From positions 15,319-79,318 of the forward strand of contig CABUPE010000005.1 of assembly GCA_902493515.1 (NCBI GenBank): a stretch of DNA of 64,000 nt, written 5' to 3'. This stretch comes from an uncultured Collinsella sp. Its GTDB lineage: Bacteria; Actinomycetota; Coriobacteriia; Coriobacteriales; Coriobacteriaceae. The notes beneath the pieces are model-generated. The model searched no databases. It was not told the origin of the DNA and was given only the letters and a program-made list of their open reading frames with translations. This document shows positions 44,185-54,111 of the stretch, in pieces (within the stretch, counting starts at the first letter, position 1; the number at the start of each line of letters is the position of its first letter). A program made the translations under genes and the position numbers.

Positions 44185-44247
44185 TTGCGGTGAAATACGG
44201 ACTGTTTGGCGGCTTTTTTGGCCAAAACAGTCCATATTCCACCGCAA
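44185..44247. repeat. Long palindromic (REP-like) hairpin
   Basis: TTGCGGTGAAATACGGACTG, TTTGGC and, after a 10-nt loop, GCCAAAACAGTCCATATTCC, ACCGCAA. About 26 bp pair with three mismatches. It lies between addA and the DUF3284 gene and has no T tract on the minus-strand side, so a REP-type repeat or mRNA 3'-end stabiliser is as likely as a terminator. Confidence 0.7.
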
Positions 44248-44258
44248 GTTATTGAGGG

Positions 44259-47200
44259 CTAGAGGTTGTAGGCAACTACTTGAGGCTCGGCGGGTTCGAC
44301 GAAGATGGTTGGATCCGGCTGCTCCACGCGGACGAACTTGACGGTCACGGCCTCAAAGCCCGCCTTGTGCAACACGTCGGCGTAAACGCGCGCCTGCAGG
44401 GCGTGCTTCTCGAGCAGCTGGTCCGGCGTCTCGTCCGGCGTGCCGCCCGTCTTGTAATCAATGACCAGGGCGCGCGACGGATCGGCCGGGTCGGTGGCCA
44501 GTGCATCGATGGCGCCCTCGGCATAGGCACCGTAGCGAGCGATGTCCTCGTCCTCGCAGCCCAGCGAAAAGAACGGCACCTCGGCGCGAACGCACGGCCA
44601 CGCGAGCAGGTCGGCACGAGCAGCCGACTTGAGCCAGCGGTCCAGGGCAACGTCGAAGCGTTCGCGCTGCTCCGGCGTCAGGCGCCACAAGCGTGCCAGC
44701 GCATCGGCACGCGCGGCGGGCAACGCGTCGGCACCCATCTCGATGAGCCACTGGCAGGCGGCGTGGAAGGCCGAGCCCAGCGCCATGGGATTGCCGGCGG
44801 GCTCGACAGCGGCCACGTCTGCATCGGTTATTTCCGAGCCATCCGACTCTGCATCATCGCCGGACTCGTCCATGGGAACACGAGCCTCGGCGGCACGGTC
44901 TTCCGTCTCGGCATGGAGCGCCGCGGCGATTGACGAGTAGCTATACGAGTCACGCGCCGGGAACGGACAGGTGCCCATGCGCACGCCCACTGCCTGGGGA
45001 TACACAAGCTCAAACGAATCGGGCTTGGGGTCGGCAGGACCGGGGACGATTGTGCTGGCCGAATCGTCGGCAGCATCTGCATCGGCATCGCCACGAACAA
45101 GCCTGCCCTCGGCATCCAGCGAAGCGTTGGCCTCAAACGCCTGCTCGCCAAAGGTAAAGTCCGAAAGCGAAATGAGCTCGTAGTCGCCCGGCTGGGAGTT
45201 GTCGAACACCAGGCGGTCGGCATCGAGCTGCGGCATGTCCAGAGCGTCGGTCGGCAAAATACGGCGCAGCACATCGTAGGTCAGATCGGTCTCGACGTCG
45301 AAGGTCGGCGCCGTCACCTTGCCACGGCTCACGCCGGCATCCATCGCCAAGATCACCAGCTCGCGCGCACGCGTCATGGCAACGTAGAGCAAGCGGGCCC
45401 GCTCCTCGAGCGAAAGCTGCAGGTCGTCGTTGCGCAGGCGAACGAATGCCTCGGCGGGAGAACCCGTCGCGCAGACATCCTCCATGAGCTCCGGCGGCAA
45501 CCACAGCGACGTGCCCTTGCCCTTAAACGCATGCTCAAACTGCTTTTTGACGTCATCGCCCTTCACAAAGGTCCCATCGGCGAGCTTAACGCCATCAAAA
45601 CGAGCTGGCAGTGCCACGACCTGCGCTCCGCCCTCGACACGCCCCATATGAGCCGCACCGGACGGCTTGCGCACGCCAAAACACTCGGCAACCGCTACGA
45701 CCGGATACTCCAGACCCTTGGACGCATGCACGGTCATGATGCGCACCGCGCCGTCGCCCTCCTCGTTGAGGGCACCCGGGGCTTCCTTGCCCGCCAAGAA
45801 GTGGTCGAAGGCCAGCGCGATGGAACGCGGCGAGTTACCGAACTCGGCCTCCGCCTCGGCCACGGCGTCGAGCGCCTTGAGCACGTTGGCGGCAATGGCC
45901 TTGCCCTCGGGACCGCGCTGTGCCAGACGCACAAACCAGCCGGAGGCGTTGACCACGTCGCGCGCGATGGCGGCGAACGAATCGCGGCCCACGCGACGAA
46001 GCGCATACCGCAGCACCTCGCGGGCGCGCGTCACGAGCGGCAGATCTTGCAGACCCGGCACGTCGAAATCACTCATGATGCCCGCGTCGATATTCCGGCG
46101 CGAGGTCTCCCCCGTCTCGCTATCGAGCTTGGTCGCCAGCGCCAGGAACTCCTGAGCGCCGAGCGCAAACATCGGCGAGGCGAGCAGCGGCATAAGGCCC
46201 TGCGCCGTATCGGCCGGATTGGCGAGCGCACATACCAGGGCGCGCACCGTCTGCACCTCGGCTGCCTGGGCAAAGACCGAACCACCCGCGATGACGCAGT
46301 CGAGCCCCTGGTCGCGGAAGGCCTGGGCGTAGACGTCGGCGTTGGTCATGCGGCCCAGCAGCAGCACCATGCCGCCCTGGGGCTGGCCGGCATCGGCAAG
46401 CGCGCGGAAGCGCTCGGCGATCGCACGGGCCTTGGCCTGCGTGCGTTCCTGCGTACTGCCGCCGGCAACAAAGAGGGCCTGGCGACGCGAGGCGTCTGCC
46501 ACCAGCGTGTCCTTGCGGCCGTCGCTCGCTTCAAGATCCAAAAAGCCCTGCATCAGGCCACCGTCATCGCCGTCGAAGACGCGTGCCACGTAACGCAGCA
46601 CCTCGTCATGGCTGCGGAAGTTGCGCACGAGCTTGACGAGTTCGCCGGCAGGGGCGTCGGCCACGGCAGTCGCCTCGGGCGCGGCAGACGAGCCCACCTT
46701 GCGCTCCTGACGACGGAACACCTCGACCTCGGCGCCACGGAAGCGATAGATGGACTGCTGCGCATCGCCCACGGTGCACAGCGCGCGCTCCCCCGCACCC
46801 GTCAGGTAGCGTATCAGATCGACCTGCATCTGGTCGGTATCCTGAAACTCATCGATCATGACCATCTTAAAGCGGCCCTCGTACGCAGCACGGATGGCCG
46901 GGTAATCGCGCAGGGCCTCGTAGGCCATACGCAGCAGGTCGTTATTATCGAGGGCGGACTGGGCAGCCTTCAGCGCGCGATACTCGGCCTCCACGGAACG
47001 GGCCAGGCCCACCAGCGCATCGAGCGCCGGGGCACCGCAGGCAAGCACAATATTGATAAACGCATCGGCGGCCTCGGCCTTGAGCAGCTCGACCTGCTCC
47101 TTAGGGAATGCCTTGCTCGCGCGCGGCATGGTGCATGACATCATGAGTCGCGCCGCATCGACCATGGTCTTGCCGCTCGCCTCGAACGCGTCGATGGCAT

Positions 47201-47891
47201 CGAGCGCCATCTGCGCCTTCTCGGTCGCGGCCTTGCTTGCGCCCTGCGCCGCGCGATAGGCATCGGCGAGTGCCGAGGTATCGGCCTGGCCGCGCGCCAC
47301 GCGCACGTCGTCCATACCGCCCGGCAACTGGCTCGACAGCTCCAGCAGGTCGCGCACCAGACCCCTGATGGTCGTACCGCCGCCAAAGGAACCGCCCTCG
47401 CCCGCCATGGGATACCAGGCATAGAGGGCCTTGAGCGATGCCGCGAGCTCGGGGGCGGCATCGGGTGCCGTCGCGCGACCCAGCACATGCTCAACAGCCT
47501 GGTCCATGAGCTCGTCGGTATCGGTGAGCACCGTGAACTCGGGGTCGATGCCCAGCTCCAGCGCGTGCGCGCGCAGGATACGCGAGCACATGCCGTGAAT
47601 GGTCGAAATCCACGCGTCGTCGACGGTCAGTGCTTCCTCGTCCATGCCCTCGTCGATAAGCGCACGGCGCACGCGGTCGCGAATCTCGGCCGCGGCATCT
47701 TTGGTAAAGGTAATGGCGAGCACCTGGTCCAGATGCTCAACGAACGGACCGGATTCGGGCGAGAGCGCATAGACGATGCGGCGCGTGAGGGTAAAGGTCT
47801 TACCCGAACCGGCGCCCGCCGAGACAAACAGCGGGCGGTCGAGCGTTTTGACAATCTGCAGCTGTTGCGGCATCAAAGTCGAAAGATCCAT
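44259..47891 (-). CDS. addA: ATP-dependent helicase/nuclease subunit A
   Basis: 1210 residues. An SF1A helicase begins with the Q-motif region PQQLQIVKTL and Walker A FVSAGAGSGKTFTL; motif II VMIDEFQDTD, motif III GDAQQSIYRFRGAEV and motif VI LYVAMTRARELVIL follow. The C-terminal RecB-type nuclease shows GSAFHAACQWLI and LVIDYKTGGT (catalytic Asp and Lys). With AddB it processes double-strand ends and loads RecA, the Firmicutes/Actinobacteria counterpart of RecBCD. The start lies 3 nt after the addB stop, so the pair is translationally coupled. Confidence 0.95.
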   Translation of the reverse strand: MDLSTLMPQQLQIVKTLDRPLFVSAGAGSGKTFTLTRRIVYALSPESGPFVEHLDQVLAITFTKDAAAEIRDRVRRALIDEGMDEEALTVDDAWISTIHGMCSRILRAHALELGIDPEFTVLTDTDELMDQAVEHVLGRATAPDAAPELAASLKALYAWYPMAGEGGSFGGGTTIRGLVRDLLELSSQLPGGMDDVRVARGQADTSALADAYRAAQGASKAATEKAQMALDAIDAFEASGKTMVDAARLMMSCTMPRASKAFPKEQVELLKAEAADAFINIVLACGAPALDALVGLARSVEAEYRALKAAQSALDNNDLLRMAYEALRDYPAIRAAYEGRFKMVMIDEFQDTDQMQVDLIRYLTGAGERALCTVGDAQQSIYRFRGAEVEVFRRQERKVGSSAAPEATAVADAPAGELVKLVRNFRSHDEVLRYVARVFDGDDGGLMQGFLDLEASDGRKDTLVADASRRQALFVAGGSTQERTQAKARAIAERFRALADAGQPQGGMVLLLGRMTNADVYAQAFRDQGLDCVIAGGSVFAQAAEVQTVRALVCALANPADTAQGLMPLLASPMFALGAQEFLALATKLDSETGETSRRNIDAGIMSDFDVPGLQDLPLVTRAREVLRYALRRVGRDSFAAIARDVVNASGWFVRLAQRGPEGKAIAANVLKALDAVAEAEAEFGNSPRSIALAFDHFLAGKEAPGALNEEGDGAVRIMTVHASKGLEYPVVAVAECFGVRKPSGAAHMGRVEGGAQVVALPARFDGVKLADGTFVKGDDVKKQFEHAFKGKGTSLWLPPELMEDVCATGSPAEAFVRLRNDDLQLSLEERARLLYVAMTRARELVILAMDAGVSRGKVTAPTFDVETDLTYDVLRRILPTDALDMPQLDADRLVFDNSQPGDYELISLSDFTFGEQAFEANASLDAEGRLVRGDADADAADDSASTIVPGPADPKPDSFELVYPQAVGVRMGTCPFPARDSYSYSSIAAALHAETEDRAAEARVPMDESGDDAESDGSEITDADVAAVEPAGNPMALGSAFHAACQWLIEMGADALPAARADALARLWRLTPEQRERFDVALDRWLKSAARADLLAWPCVRAEVPFFSLGCEDEDIARYGAYAEGAIDALATDPADPSRALVIDYKTGGTPDETPDQLLEKHALQARVYADVLHKAGFEAVTVKFVRVEQPDPTIFVEPAEPQVVAYNL

Positions 47892-47894
47892 GGT

Positions 47895-50800
47895 CTACAC
47901 GTCCCTCCTTACAAACGTTCCTTCGTGGTTATACGAGCAGCGCGCATGCGCGGCCTGAGCCGACGCCGGGTCGACGGCGGCAACGTTGCCCGCCTCGAGC
48001 TCGCGCAGGCGCTCGGCGATGCCGGCCTCCACGCGATCGAGCAGGGCATCGAAGTCCATGCTGCCGCCCTCGCCCGGGAAGCCCTTCTTGAGGCCCGGGA
48101 TGCGACCGTCACCGCGCTCTTCCTCGAGCAACTCGGCGCTCGCCGCACCGCGCAGCGCGGGCTTGCCGCCCTTGGTCGAAAAATAGAGCGCTGCACGGGT
48201 ATCCAAGCCCAGTGCCCGACGCATGGCCTGCGCGTAGATGAGCGTTTGGGTATGGGGCGGCAGCCAGCGCGGGTCGTCGATGGGGGCCTCGCCCGTCTCC
48301 TCGTCACGCACCGTGGGGTCGGCAAGCTTAAACTCCTCGACACCCGAACGATGCTTGTAGTCGATTACCACGGCGCGATTCTCGGCATCCACATCTACGC
48401 GGTCGATGCGCCCGCCGAGCGGCCAACCGGCATACTCGACCTGGAGCTCGTTGAACGCAAACTCCAGGTAGCGCGGGGCAAAGGGGGCAAGTGCCTCGGA
48501 CTCGTAGGCAAGCACGCCCTCCAGCTGCGGCAAGATCTCGGCCACCTGGCGCTCCTCTACCGGAGAGAGCGGCACGAGCGGACCCTCGTTGCCACGCTTG
48601 CCCGCATGCTCGGCCAAGGTATCGGTAAAGACCTCGCGCAGCAGCTCCTGCACACGCGGCAGGTTCTCGGGCGTCACGCGCTCCATGCCCTTCTGCGGAA
48701 GACACGCATGCAAGTGCTCCAGCACGTCGTGGACAAAGTTGCCCTTCTCCATGTTGCCAAAGCCCGCGTCGATCGACTGGGGCTTGACGCGATACGAGAC
48801 GAACCAGCACAGCGGGCAGGTGGAATAGGCCTCGATCTGCGAGGCGGACGTCAGACGCGGCACAAGCGGCGCGTCCTCACCCTCGCCATCGCGACGGCAC
48901 AGGACCAAATACGGAATGGCTTCATCGCTCAGATGCTGAGGAGCTTCGCAGGTCACGCGCTCGCGCCTAAGACCTTCACCTGCCGCGGGATCAAAGTCGG
49001 CGATGATATCGCCCTCGCCCACGCGCATGGGCTTGGCAGCGCCAGCGGCCTCGGCATGTGCCCACAGCTCGGTCCATACGGCTGCCGGGTAGCACTCGCG
49101 TGCCTGGCGATCGTGCGTCACACGGGCGAGCGCGACCGGACCGCTCGCCGCCTGCATCGCACGGCCAAAGCGCACGCGCAGCAGGGCAGCGGGCTCCAAA
49201 GACACGCCGTCGCGGCGCAGCTCGGCTGTCAACGTGGCAAGCGGGCCCTCTTCGTGCGAAAGCGGATAGCTGTCCAGGTCGACATCGGCAAACAGCACGG
49301 CATCGTAGCTGCCAGGGCGAAGAACCGACGCATCGGCAAGCGACGCGAAGCGCACTTGTGCTCGTGGTGTGCGATCGACCTCGTAGGTCTCGTAATCGTA
49401 GGCGGTACCGCGCTTGTCCACCTTGGTTCGAACGCCGTCGAGAACCGGCACGGTCGCGGCCTGCGACACGTCGAGCGCGCGAGCATCGTTCATAAGGATG
49501 TCGATGGCATGGCGCAGCAAAGCCGTCTCTGCCTGGCGACGGGCCTGGCCGTCAAGGCCGCCTAGAGCGCGATCGGGCAACGCCTCGGCAACGGCAAGCA
49601 TGGCCTTAAGCGCCGTCACGGGCTTGTCACGCCCCAGCGCCTGGAACACGTCCGAGACCACACACGGTACGTTCTTAAACCAGTTATCGTCGCTCGTCGC
49701 CTTGCGCGCGCCCCTCACCTGGCCCTGAACGCTCTGCAGCAGGCTCTTGACGCCCGCGGTAGTCTTGCTGCGCGAGAGACGCATATTCTTATCGAAGGTA
49801 CGGGCATTGACGGCATCAGCGCCCGAAAGCGGACTGTAGATCCAGTCGGTAAGCTCCGGCGCGGGCCACCACTCAGTCTTGGAAGCGGTGCCCTCGTCGG
49901 CGGCTTTCATACGCTCGATCAGGTTGGCGAGCGCCGTAAACTGCCTGCCCGCGATGGACTGGGAAAACGCCGTGAACTCAGTCGTCTCGGCCGCAATGTG
50001 ACGCGCCGCCAAACGGGCGGCGAGCTCGCCGAACAGCTGGGGTGCCCGGGCAGAAACGACGAGCACGCGCACGGGGTCGGCGGGCGTTGCAGTAGCTTTA
50101 TCGGCCTTGGACTCCTTGTGCGCTTTCACCAACTTATCGATGGCGTCCGCATAGACATGAGCACGGGCATGGGGGCCGGCGACCTCAATAAAGGCAGGCT
50201 GAGCGGCGGCCCCGCAAGCGACATCAGACGCGACGGCGTCCTCCCCCAGCGGCGCGATCTCAAACAGCACACCGCGGGCATCAAATGCCGTGGCAAGCTC
50301 CTCGCGCATCGCCGCCTGCTCGCGGGCAAGCAGCACGACGACCTCTCCCCCATTGTTCGCCACGGCAGACAGCAGCTCGAGTAGACCGTGCGTAAACGAC
50401 GTGGTACCGCGCACGCATACGGCGCGGGCGCACGCCGGCAGGCTATCGGCCAGGGCACCGGCCATAATGTCGGCTGCCTCGCAGGGCTCGACCATATCTC
50501 GACGGTCCAAACCGCCCGCGTAGGCACGCAAAAGCTCAAACACACGAGCCTCGGCATCGCTTTTTGGCTCAGGCTGGCAATTGTTGCCACCGCATCGCTC
50601 GGCCGTCGTCCCCGCCACACCCGGCAGCACATCGCGGGCCATGCGCGCGAGCATGCGCACCGTGCCCTGGCTACGCGAAAGCGGCTGCAGGTCGGCATCG
50701 TCGCGGCGGGCAATCATATCCGAAAACAGCATCTGACGTTGCAGGTTGTCGACGAAACCGCGCCCGTCGCCCAAAAGCTCCCAAAGCGAGCGAAGCCACG

Positions 50801-50993
50801 ATGCGGGTGTCTTGTAGTCGATACCCAGCGAAATGCCGGCTTCCGCCGCATCATGACGGCACAGATCGAGCTCGGCAAACGTTGGTGCCAGCAACACGGC
50901 ACGCCCGTGACGGGCAATAAGGTCGGCAAGCAGTGCCGACTCGGCATCGCTCAAATCCGTGCCGGCATTGGTGGTATAGATTCGAACAGGCAT
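47895..50993 (-). CDS. addB: ATP-dependent helicase/nuclease subunit B
   Basis: 1032 residues of the AddB type: an inactive helicase-like body and a C-terminal PD-(D/E)XK nuclease (GGRIDRVDVDAENRAVVIDYK, split by the usual spacing). Start at ATG 50993, preceded by GGAGGACC. The iron-sulfur cysteines of B. subtilis AddB are only partly matched: SQIEAYSTCPLCWF supplies two, and only one Cys is near the C-terminus (ARCSYNHEG), so a complete four-cysteine cluster was not found. It precedes addA by 3 nt. Walker A is degenerate, as in other AddB proteins that do not act as motors. Confidence 0.9.
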   Translation of the reverse strand: MPVRIYTTNAGTDLSDAESALLADLIARHGRAVLLAPTFAELDLCRHDAAEAGISLGIDYKTPASWLRSLWELLGDGRGFVDNLQRQMLFSDMIARRDDADLQPLSRSQGTVRMLARMARDVLPGVAGTTAERCGGNNCQPEPKSDAEARVFELLRAYAGGLDRRDMVEPCEAADIMAGALADSLPACARAVCVRGTTSFTHGLLELLSAVANNGGEVVVLLAREQAAMREELATAFDARGVLFEIAPLGEDAVASDVACGAAAQPAFIEVAGPHARAHVYADAIDKLVKAHKESKADKATATPADPVRVLVVSARAPQLFGELAARLAARHIAAETTEFTAFSQSIAGRQFTALANLIERMKAADEGTASKTEWWPAPELTDWIYSPLSGADAVNARTFDKNMRLSRSKTTAGVKSLLQSVQGQVRGARKATSDDNWFKNVPCVVSDVFQALGRDKPVTALKAMLAVAEALPDRALGGLDGQARRQAETALLRHAIDILMNDARALDVSQAATVPVLDGVRTKVDKRGTAYDYETYEVDRTPRAQVRFASLADASVLRPGSYDAVLFADVDLDSYPLSHEEGPLATLTAELRRDGVSLEPAALLRVRFGRAMQAASGPVALARVTHDRQARECYPAAVWTELWAHAEAAGAAKPMRVGEGDIIADFDPAAGEGLRRERVTCEAPQHLSDEAIPYLVLCRRDGEGEDAPLVPRLTSASQIEAYSTCPLCWFVSYRVKPQSIDAGFGNMEKGNFVHDVLEHLHACLPQKGMERVTPENLPRVQELLREVFTDTLAEHAGKRGNEGPLVPLSPVEERQVAEILPQLEGVLAYESEALAPFAPRYLEFAFNELQVEYAGWPLGGRIDRVDVDAENRAVVIDYKHRSGVEEFKLADPTVRDEETGEAPIDDPRWLPPHTQTLIYAQAMRRALGLDTRAALYFSTKGGKPALRGAASAELLEEERGDGRIPGLKKGFPGEGGSMDFDALLDRVEAGIAERLRELEAGNVAAVDPASAQAAHARCSYNHEGTFVRRDV

Positions 50994-51128
50994 GGTCCTC
51001 CACTCAAACTGTTCGCAATATTCAATGCATCTATCCTACCCGCCCGCACGGACAACCTGGCCCCAATGCACCAGATCCCCTCGATGATCCGTTTTCCTCC
51101 GTCCCCAAGGAATCAATTATCGACACAC

Positions 51129-51151
51129 AAAAACCGCCCCCGAAGGGGCGG
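51129..51151 (-). terminator. Terminator after the TrpR-like gene
   Basis: CCGCCCC / GGGGCGG stem with a CGAA loop; on the minus strand it is followed by TTTTTGTGTG. Confidence 0.85.
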
Positions 51152-51180
51152 CTCCAGCTGATTCGTTTGTTGCCGTTGGC

Positions 51181-51480
51181 CTACTCGCCATCCTCCAGCT
51201 TGATGAGGATCTTGCGGTAGCCACCGTACTCGCCGTTCAGCGCCTTTGAAACGCGGCTCACCGTGGTGGACGAAGCGCCGGTACGGGCCTGAACCTCAAC
51301 ATAAGGCTCGCCCTCGTCCAAATAGCGCGCAACCTGCAAACGCTGAGAAAGGTCGCAAATCTCGCGCGGCGTGCAGATATCGGTCAAAAACGCTTGGATA
51401 TCCTTCTCGTCGTCCAAAAGGCTAAATGCGTGGACCAGCTGCTTGACATCAGGCTTGTCAAACATGTTCTCGATATTCAT
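51181..51480 (-). CDS. YerC/YecD family TrpR-like regulator
   Basis: 99 residues, all helical, resembling the Trp repressor DNA-binding fold: LVHAFSLLDDEKDIQAFL, the middle ICTPREICDLSQRLQVARYL, and the helix-turn-helix VQARTGASSTTVSRVSKAL. Members occur next to pcrA/addAB-type repair genes in Firmicutes; here it lies just after addBA on the same strand but with its own terminator. The effector is unknown; the tryptophan-binding residues cannot be confirmed by eye. GGTGAT upstream of ATG 51480 is a weak ribosome-binding site. Confidence 0.9.
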   Translation of the reverse strand: MNIENMFDKPDVKQLVHAFSLLDDEKDIQAFLTDICTPREICDLSQRLQVARYLDEGEPYVEVQARTGASSTTVSRVSKALNGEYGGYRKILIKLEDGE

Positions 51481-51804
51481 CGATCACCGCCAAACCCGCC
51501 AAAAGGCATCGAAGTTGATACTGACATCGGGCATCGTTCGCCCGTTCTATGCAATAGGGCAACGCCTGTGGCTTTTGCCCGTAGCAGTGTAGCACACCAC
51601 CAAACTAAAGCGACAAGACTCTCTGCCAGCGGCGCGTTTTTCAGGACGAACGCCGTTTAGAAACCATATGCGCACGTAAGCTCCACGAATATCTGAGACA
51701 ATGGGCGCCCAAACACCGCGGCGCGCCCGCGCAACCATCCAGGTCGCCGCCGTAAGCCGCTTCACGCGACGCCAGCAATCCCGGCGCAAGAAAGGATTCA
51801 CGCC
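51481..51804. other. Intergenic region between the divergent TrpR-like and holin-4 genes
   Basis: 324 nt between two divergently transcribed genes, so it should hold both promoters. A short inverted repeat GGGCAA / TTGCCC (51557-51581) is the only structure seen; no clear -35/-10 pair, RNA or gene was recognised. Confidence 0.4.
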
Positions 51805-52170
51805 ATGCGCTTTATGCTTAACTGGCTCTTCACCTCGATCGCCATCGCGATCGCCACGTTCCTCGTCCCCGGTATCCAACCCTTCGGCTTTGCCGAGACC
51901 TGGGTCTGCTTTGCCTTTGTGGGACTGTTCCTGAACATTGTCGATTCGTTCGTCAAACCGTTCCTCACGGTCATCTCGCTGCCGCTCACGATCATTACGC
52001 TCGGCATTTTCCAGCTCGTGCTCAACAGCTTTATGCTGGAGCTCGCCAGCTATCTGTCGGTCAACCTGTTGGGCGTCGGCATCTCCATCGCCGGCTTTGG
52101 CTCGGCCTTTATGGGCAGCATCCTGGTGTCCATCATGCGCAGCATTCTCGACAGCATAGCCGAGGACTAA
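51805..52170 (+). CDS. Phage holin family 4 (PF04020) membrane protein
   Basis: 121 residues with four hydrophobic helices (MLNWLFTSIAIAIATFLV and three more), matching the small 'phage holin, superfamily IV' group that is widespread in chromosomes and mostly unrelated to phage. FVGLFLNIVDSFVKPFLT and SLPLTIITLGIFQLVLN are its characteristic motifs. A strong terminator follows at 52211. Function is unknown; a housekeeping membrane role is more likely than lysis, since no phage gene is nearby. Confidence 0.88.
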   Translation: MRFMLNWLFTSIAIAIATFLVPGIQPFGFAETWVCFAFVGLFLNIVDSFVKPFLTVISLPLTIITLGIFQLVLNSFMLELASYLSVNLLGVGISIAGFGSAFMGSILVSIMRSILDSIAED

Positions 52171-52210
52171 AACGGCCATTCCGGCCGTGCCCGTCTCAAC
52201 AGCCCAAAAC

Positions 52211-52250
52211 GAAGGCCGCCCATCGCAAAAATGGGCGGCCTTCTTATTTG
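52211..52250 (+). terminator. Terminator after the holin-4 gene
   Basis: GAAGGCCGCCCAT / ATGGGCGGCCTTC stem with a 7-nt loop, followed by TTATTTG. It is near-symmetric and may also serve the convergent Rrf2 gene. Confidence 0.88.
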
Positions 52251-52310
52251 TCAAGTCTCAGAGGGCAAGAAAATCTACCATTTCTACCCCGTCCCCAAAT
52301 GGCAGGTGGG

Positions 52311-52739
52311 CTAGATGACGTAGTCGTAGCCTTCGTTGGGGGCGACGAGCTGGTCGAGCGTCACACCGTCGAGGTAATCGTTGATGAGCTTGTCCAGGTT
52401 CTTCCACACGCCGAGTGTGGGGCACTCGTCCGAACGCGAACAGCCCTTGCAGTCGCCGTCCAGGCAGGCGACCGGCGCCAGGCTACCCTCGGTCAGGCGC
52501 AAAATCTCGCCCACCGTGTACTGCTCGGGCGGACGCGTGAGCACATAGCCGCCACCCTTGCCGCGCATGCCCGAGAGCATATTGGCGCGCACGAGCGTAG
52601 CCAAGATGTTCTCGAGATATTTCTCGGATATCCCCTGTCGCGCCGCGATCTCTTTGAGGGGAATGCGACCGGCCGCCTGGTGCTCGGCCAGGTCGACCAT
52701 AACGCGCAGGGCATATCTACCCTTAGTAGAAACCAACAT
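52311..52739 (-). CDS. Rrf2 family transcriptional regulator (IscR/CymR-like)
   Basis: 142 residues. The winged helix lies at the N-terminus (MLVSTKGRYALRVMVDLAEH, then ISEKYLENILATLV), and GMRGKGGGYVL is the family wing. A cysteine group ACLDGDCKGCSRSDEC (CX4CX2CX5C) is placed where IscR binds an Fe-S cluster. It is divergent from cysK, which suggests control of cysteine synthesis or Fe-S supply, as for CymR and IscR. The promoter region between them contains AACCTATAAGGTT, a candidate operator. Confidence 0.9.
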   Translation of the reverse strand: MLVSTKGRYALRVMVDLAEHQAAGRIPLKEIAARQGISEKYLENILATLVRANMLSGMRGKGGGYVLTRPPEQYTVGEILRLTEGSLAPVACLDGDCKGCSRSDECPTLGVWKNLDKLINDYLDGVTLDQLVAPNEGYDYVI

Positions 52740-52856
52740 ATATAGTGCTGCCTTTCGGTCTTTTAGTCCGTTGAAATTCTAGCCGAAAAAATGGGTTTGA
52801 AAATACCCGTTCCGGTCAAGATGGTTAATCGACTCGTAATAATCTTCTATTTCCTA

Positions 52857-52885
52857 TTGCATTACTAGGCTTTAGTGTCTACTAT
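52857..52885 (+). promoter_or_regulatory. cysK promoter
   Basis: TTGCAT, 17-nt spacer, TACTAT: a good sigma-70-type pair about 106 nt upstream of the cysK start. Confidence 0.65.
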
Positions 52886-52907
52886 GCTTGCCAACAGCTA
52901 AACGAAC

Positions 52908-52920
52908 AACCTATAAGGTT
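52908..52920. promoter_or_regulatory. Candidate Rrf2 operator
   Basis: A 13-nt interrupted palindrome AACCTATAAGGTT lies just after the cysK promoter, followed by TTATGGGTT. Its position downstream of the -10 would suit repression by the divergently encoded Rrf2 protein. Confidence 0.45.
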
Positions 52921-52991
52921 TATGGGTTAGCTGCTACACACACCGTGAAACCACACGGCAACCAGCAACTTGAACACTTTGGAGGTTCACC

Positions 52992-53930
<939 letters not shown>

Positions 53931-54043
53931 AGCTTCTCGTTCTTAGAACGAGTCCAAGGCACGCCGGTCTCCCCTCTCTTCTGGCAGCCTGGGCTCATCC
54001 CAACAGGGTGTCCCACGAGACGTCCGAACTTGCTACAATGTCT

Positions 54044-54082
54044 GCGGCGCGGAACCAGCCTCCCGCGCCGCTTTTCTTTTTT
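54044..54082 (+). terminator. Terminator/attenuator upstream of mnmA
   Basis: GCGGCGCGG / CCGCGCCGC stem followed by TTTTCTTTTTT. It ends cysK transcription or may attenuate mnmA; a TACAAT hexamer lies just before it at 54034. Confidence 0.8.
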
Positions 54083-54111
54083 GGCCACATGCCACCAAGG
54101 AGAACCTCCCC

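Noticed and set aside
47895..50993. Complete AddB iron-sulfur cluster
   Set aside because: Only three suitable cysteines were found, so cluster binding is not claimed.
51805..52170. Prophage remnant suggested by the holin-family protein
   Set aside because: No other phage gene is nearby and this holin family is common in chromosomes outside prophages.
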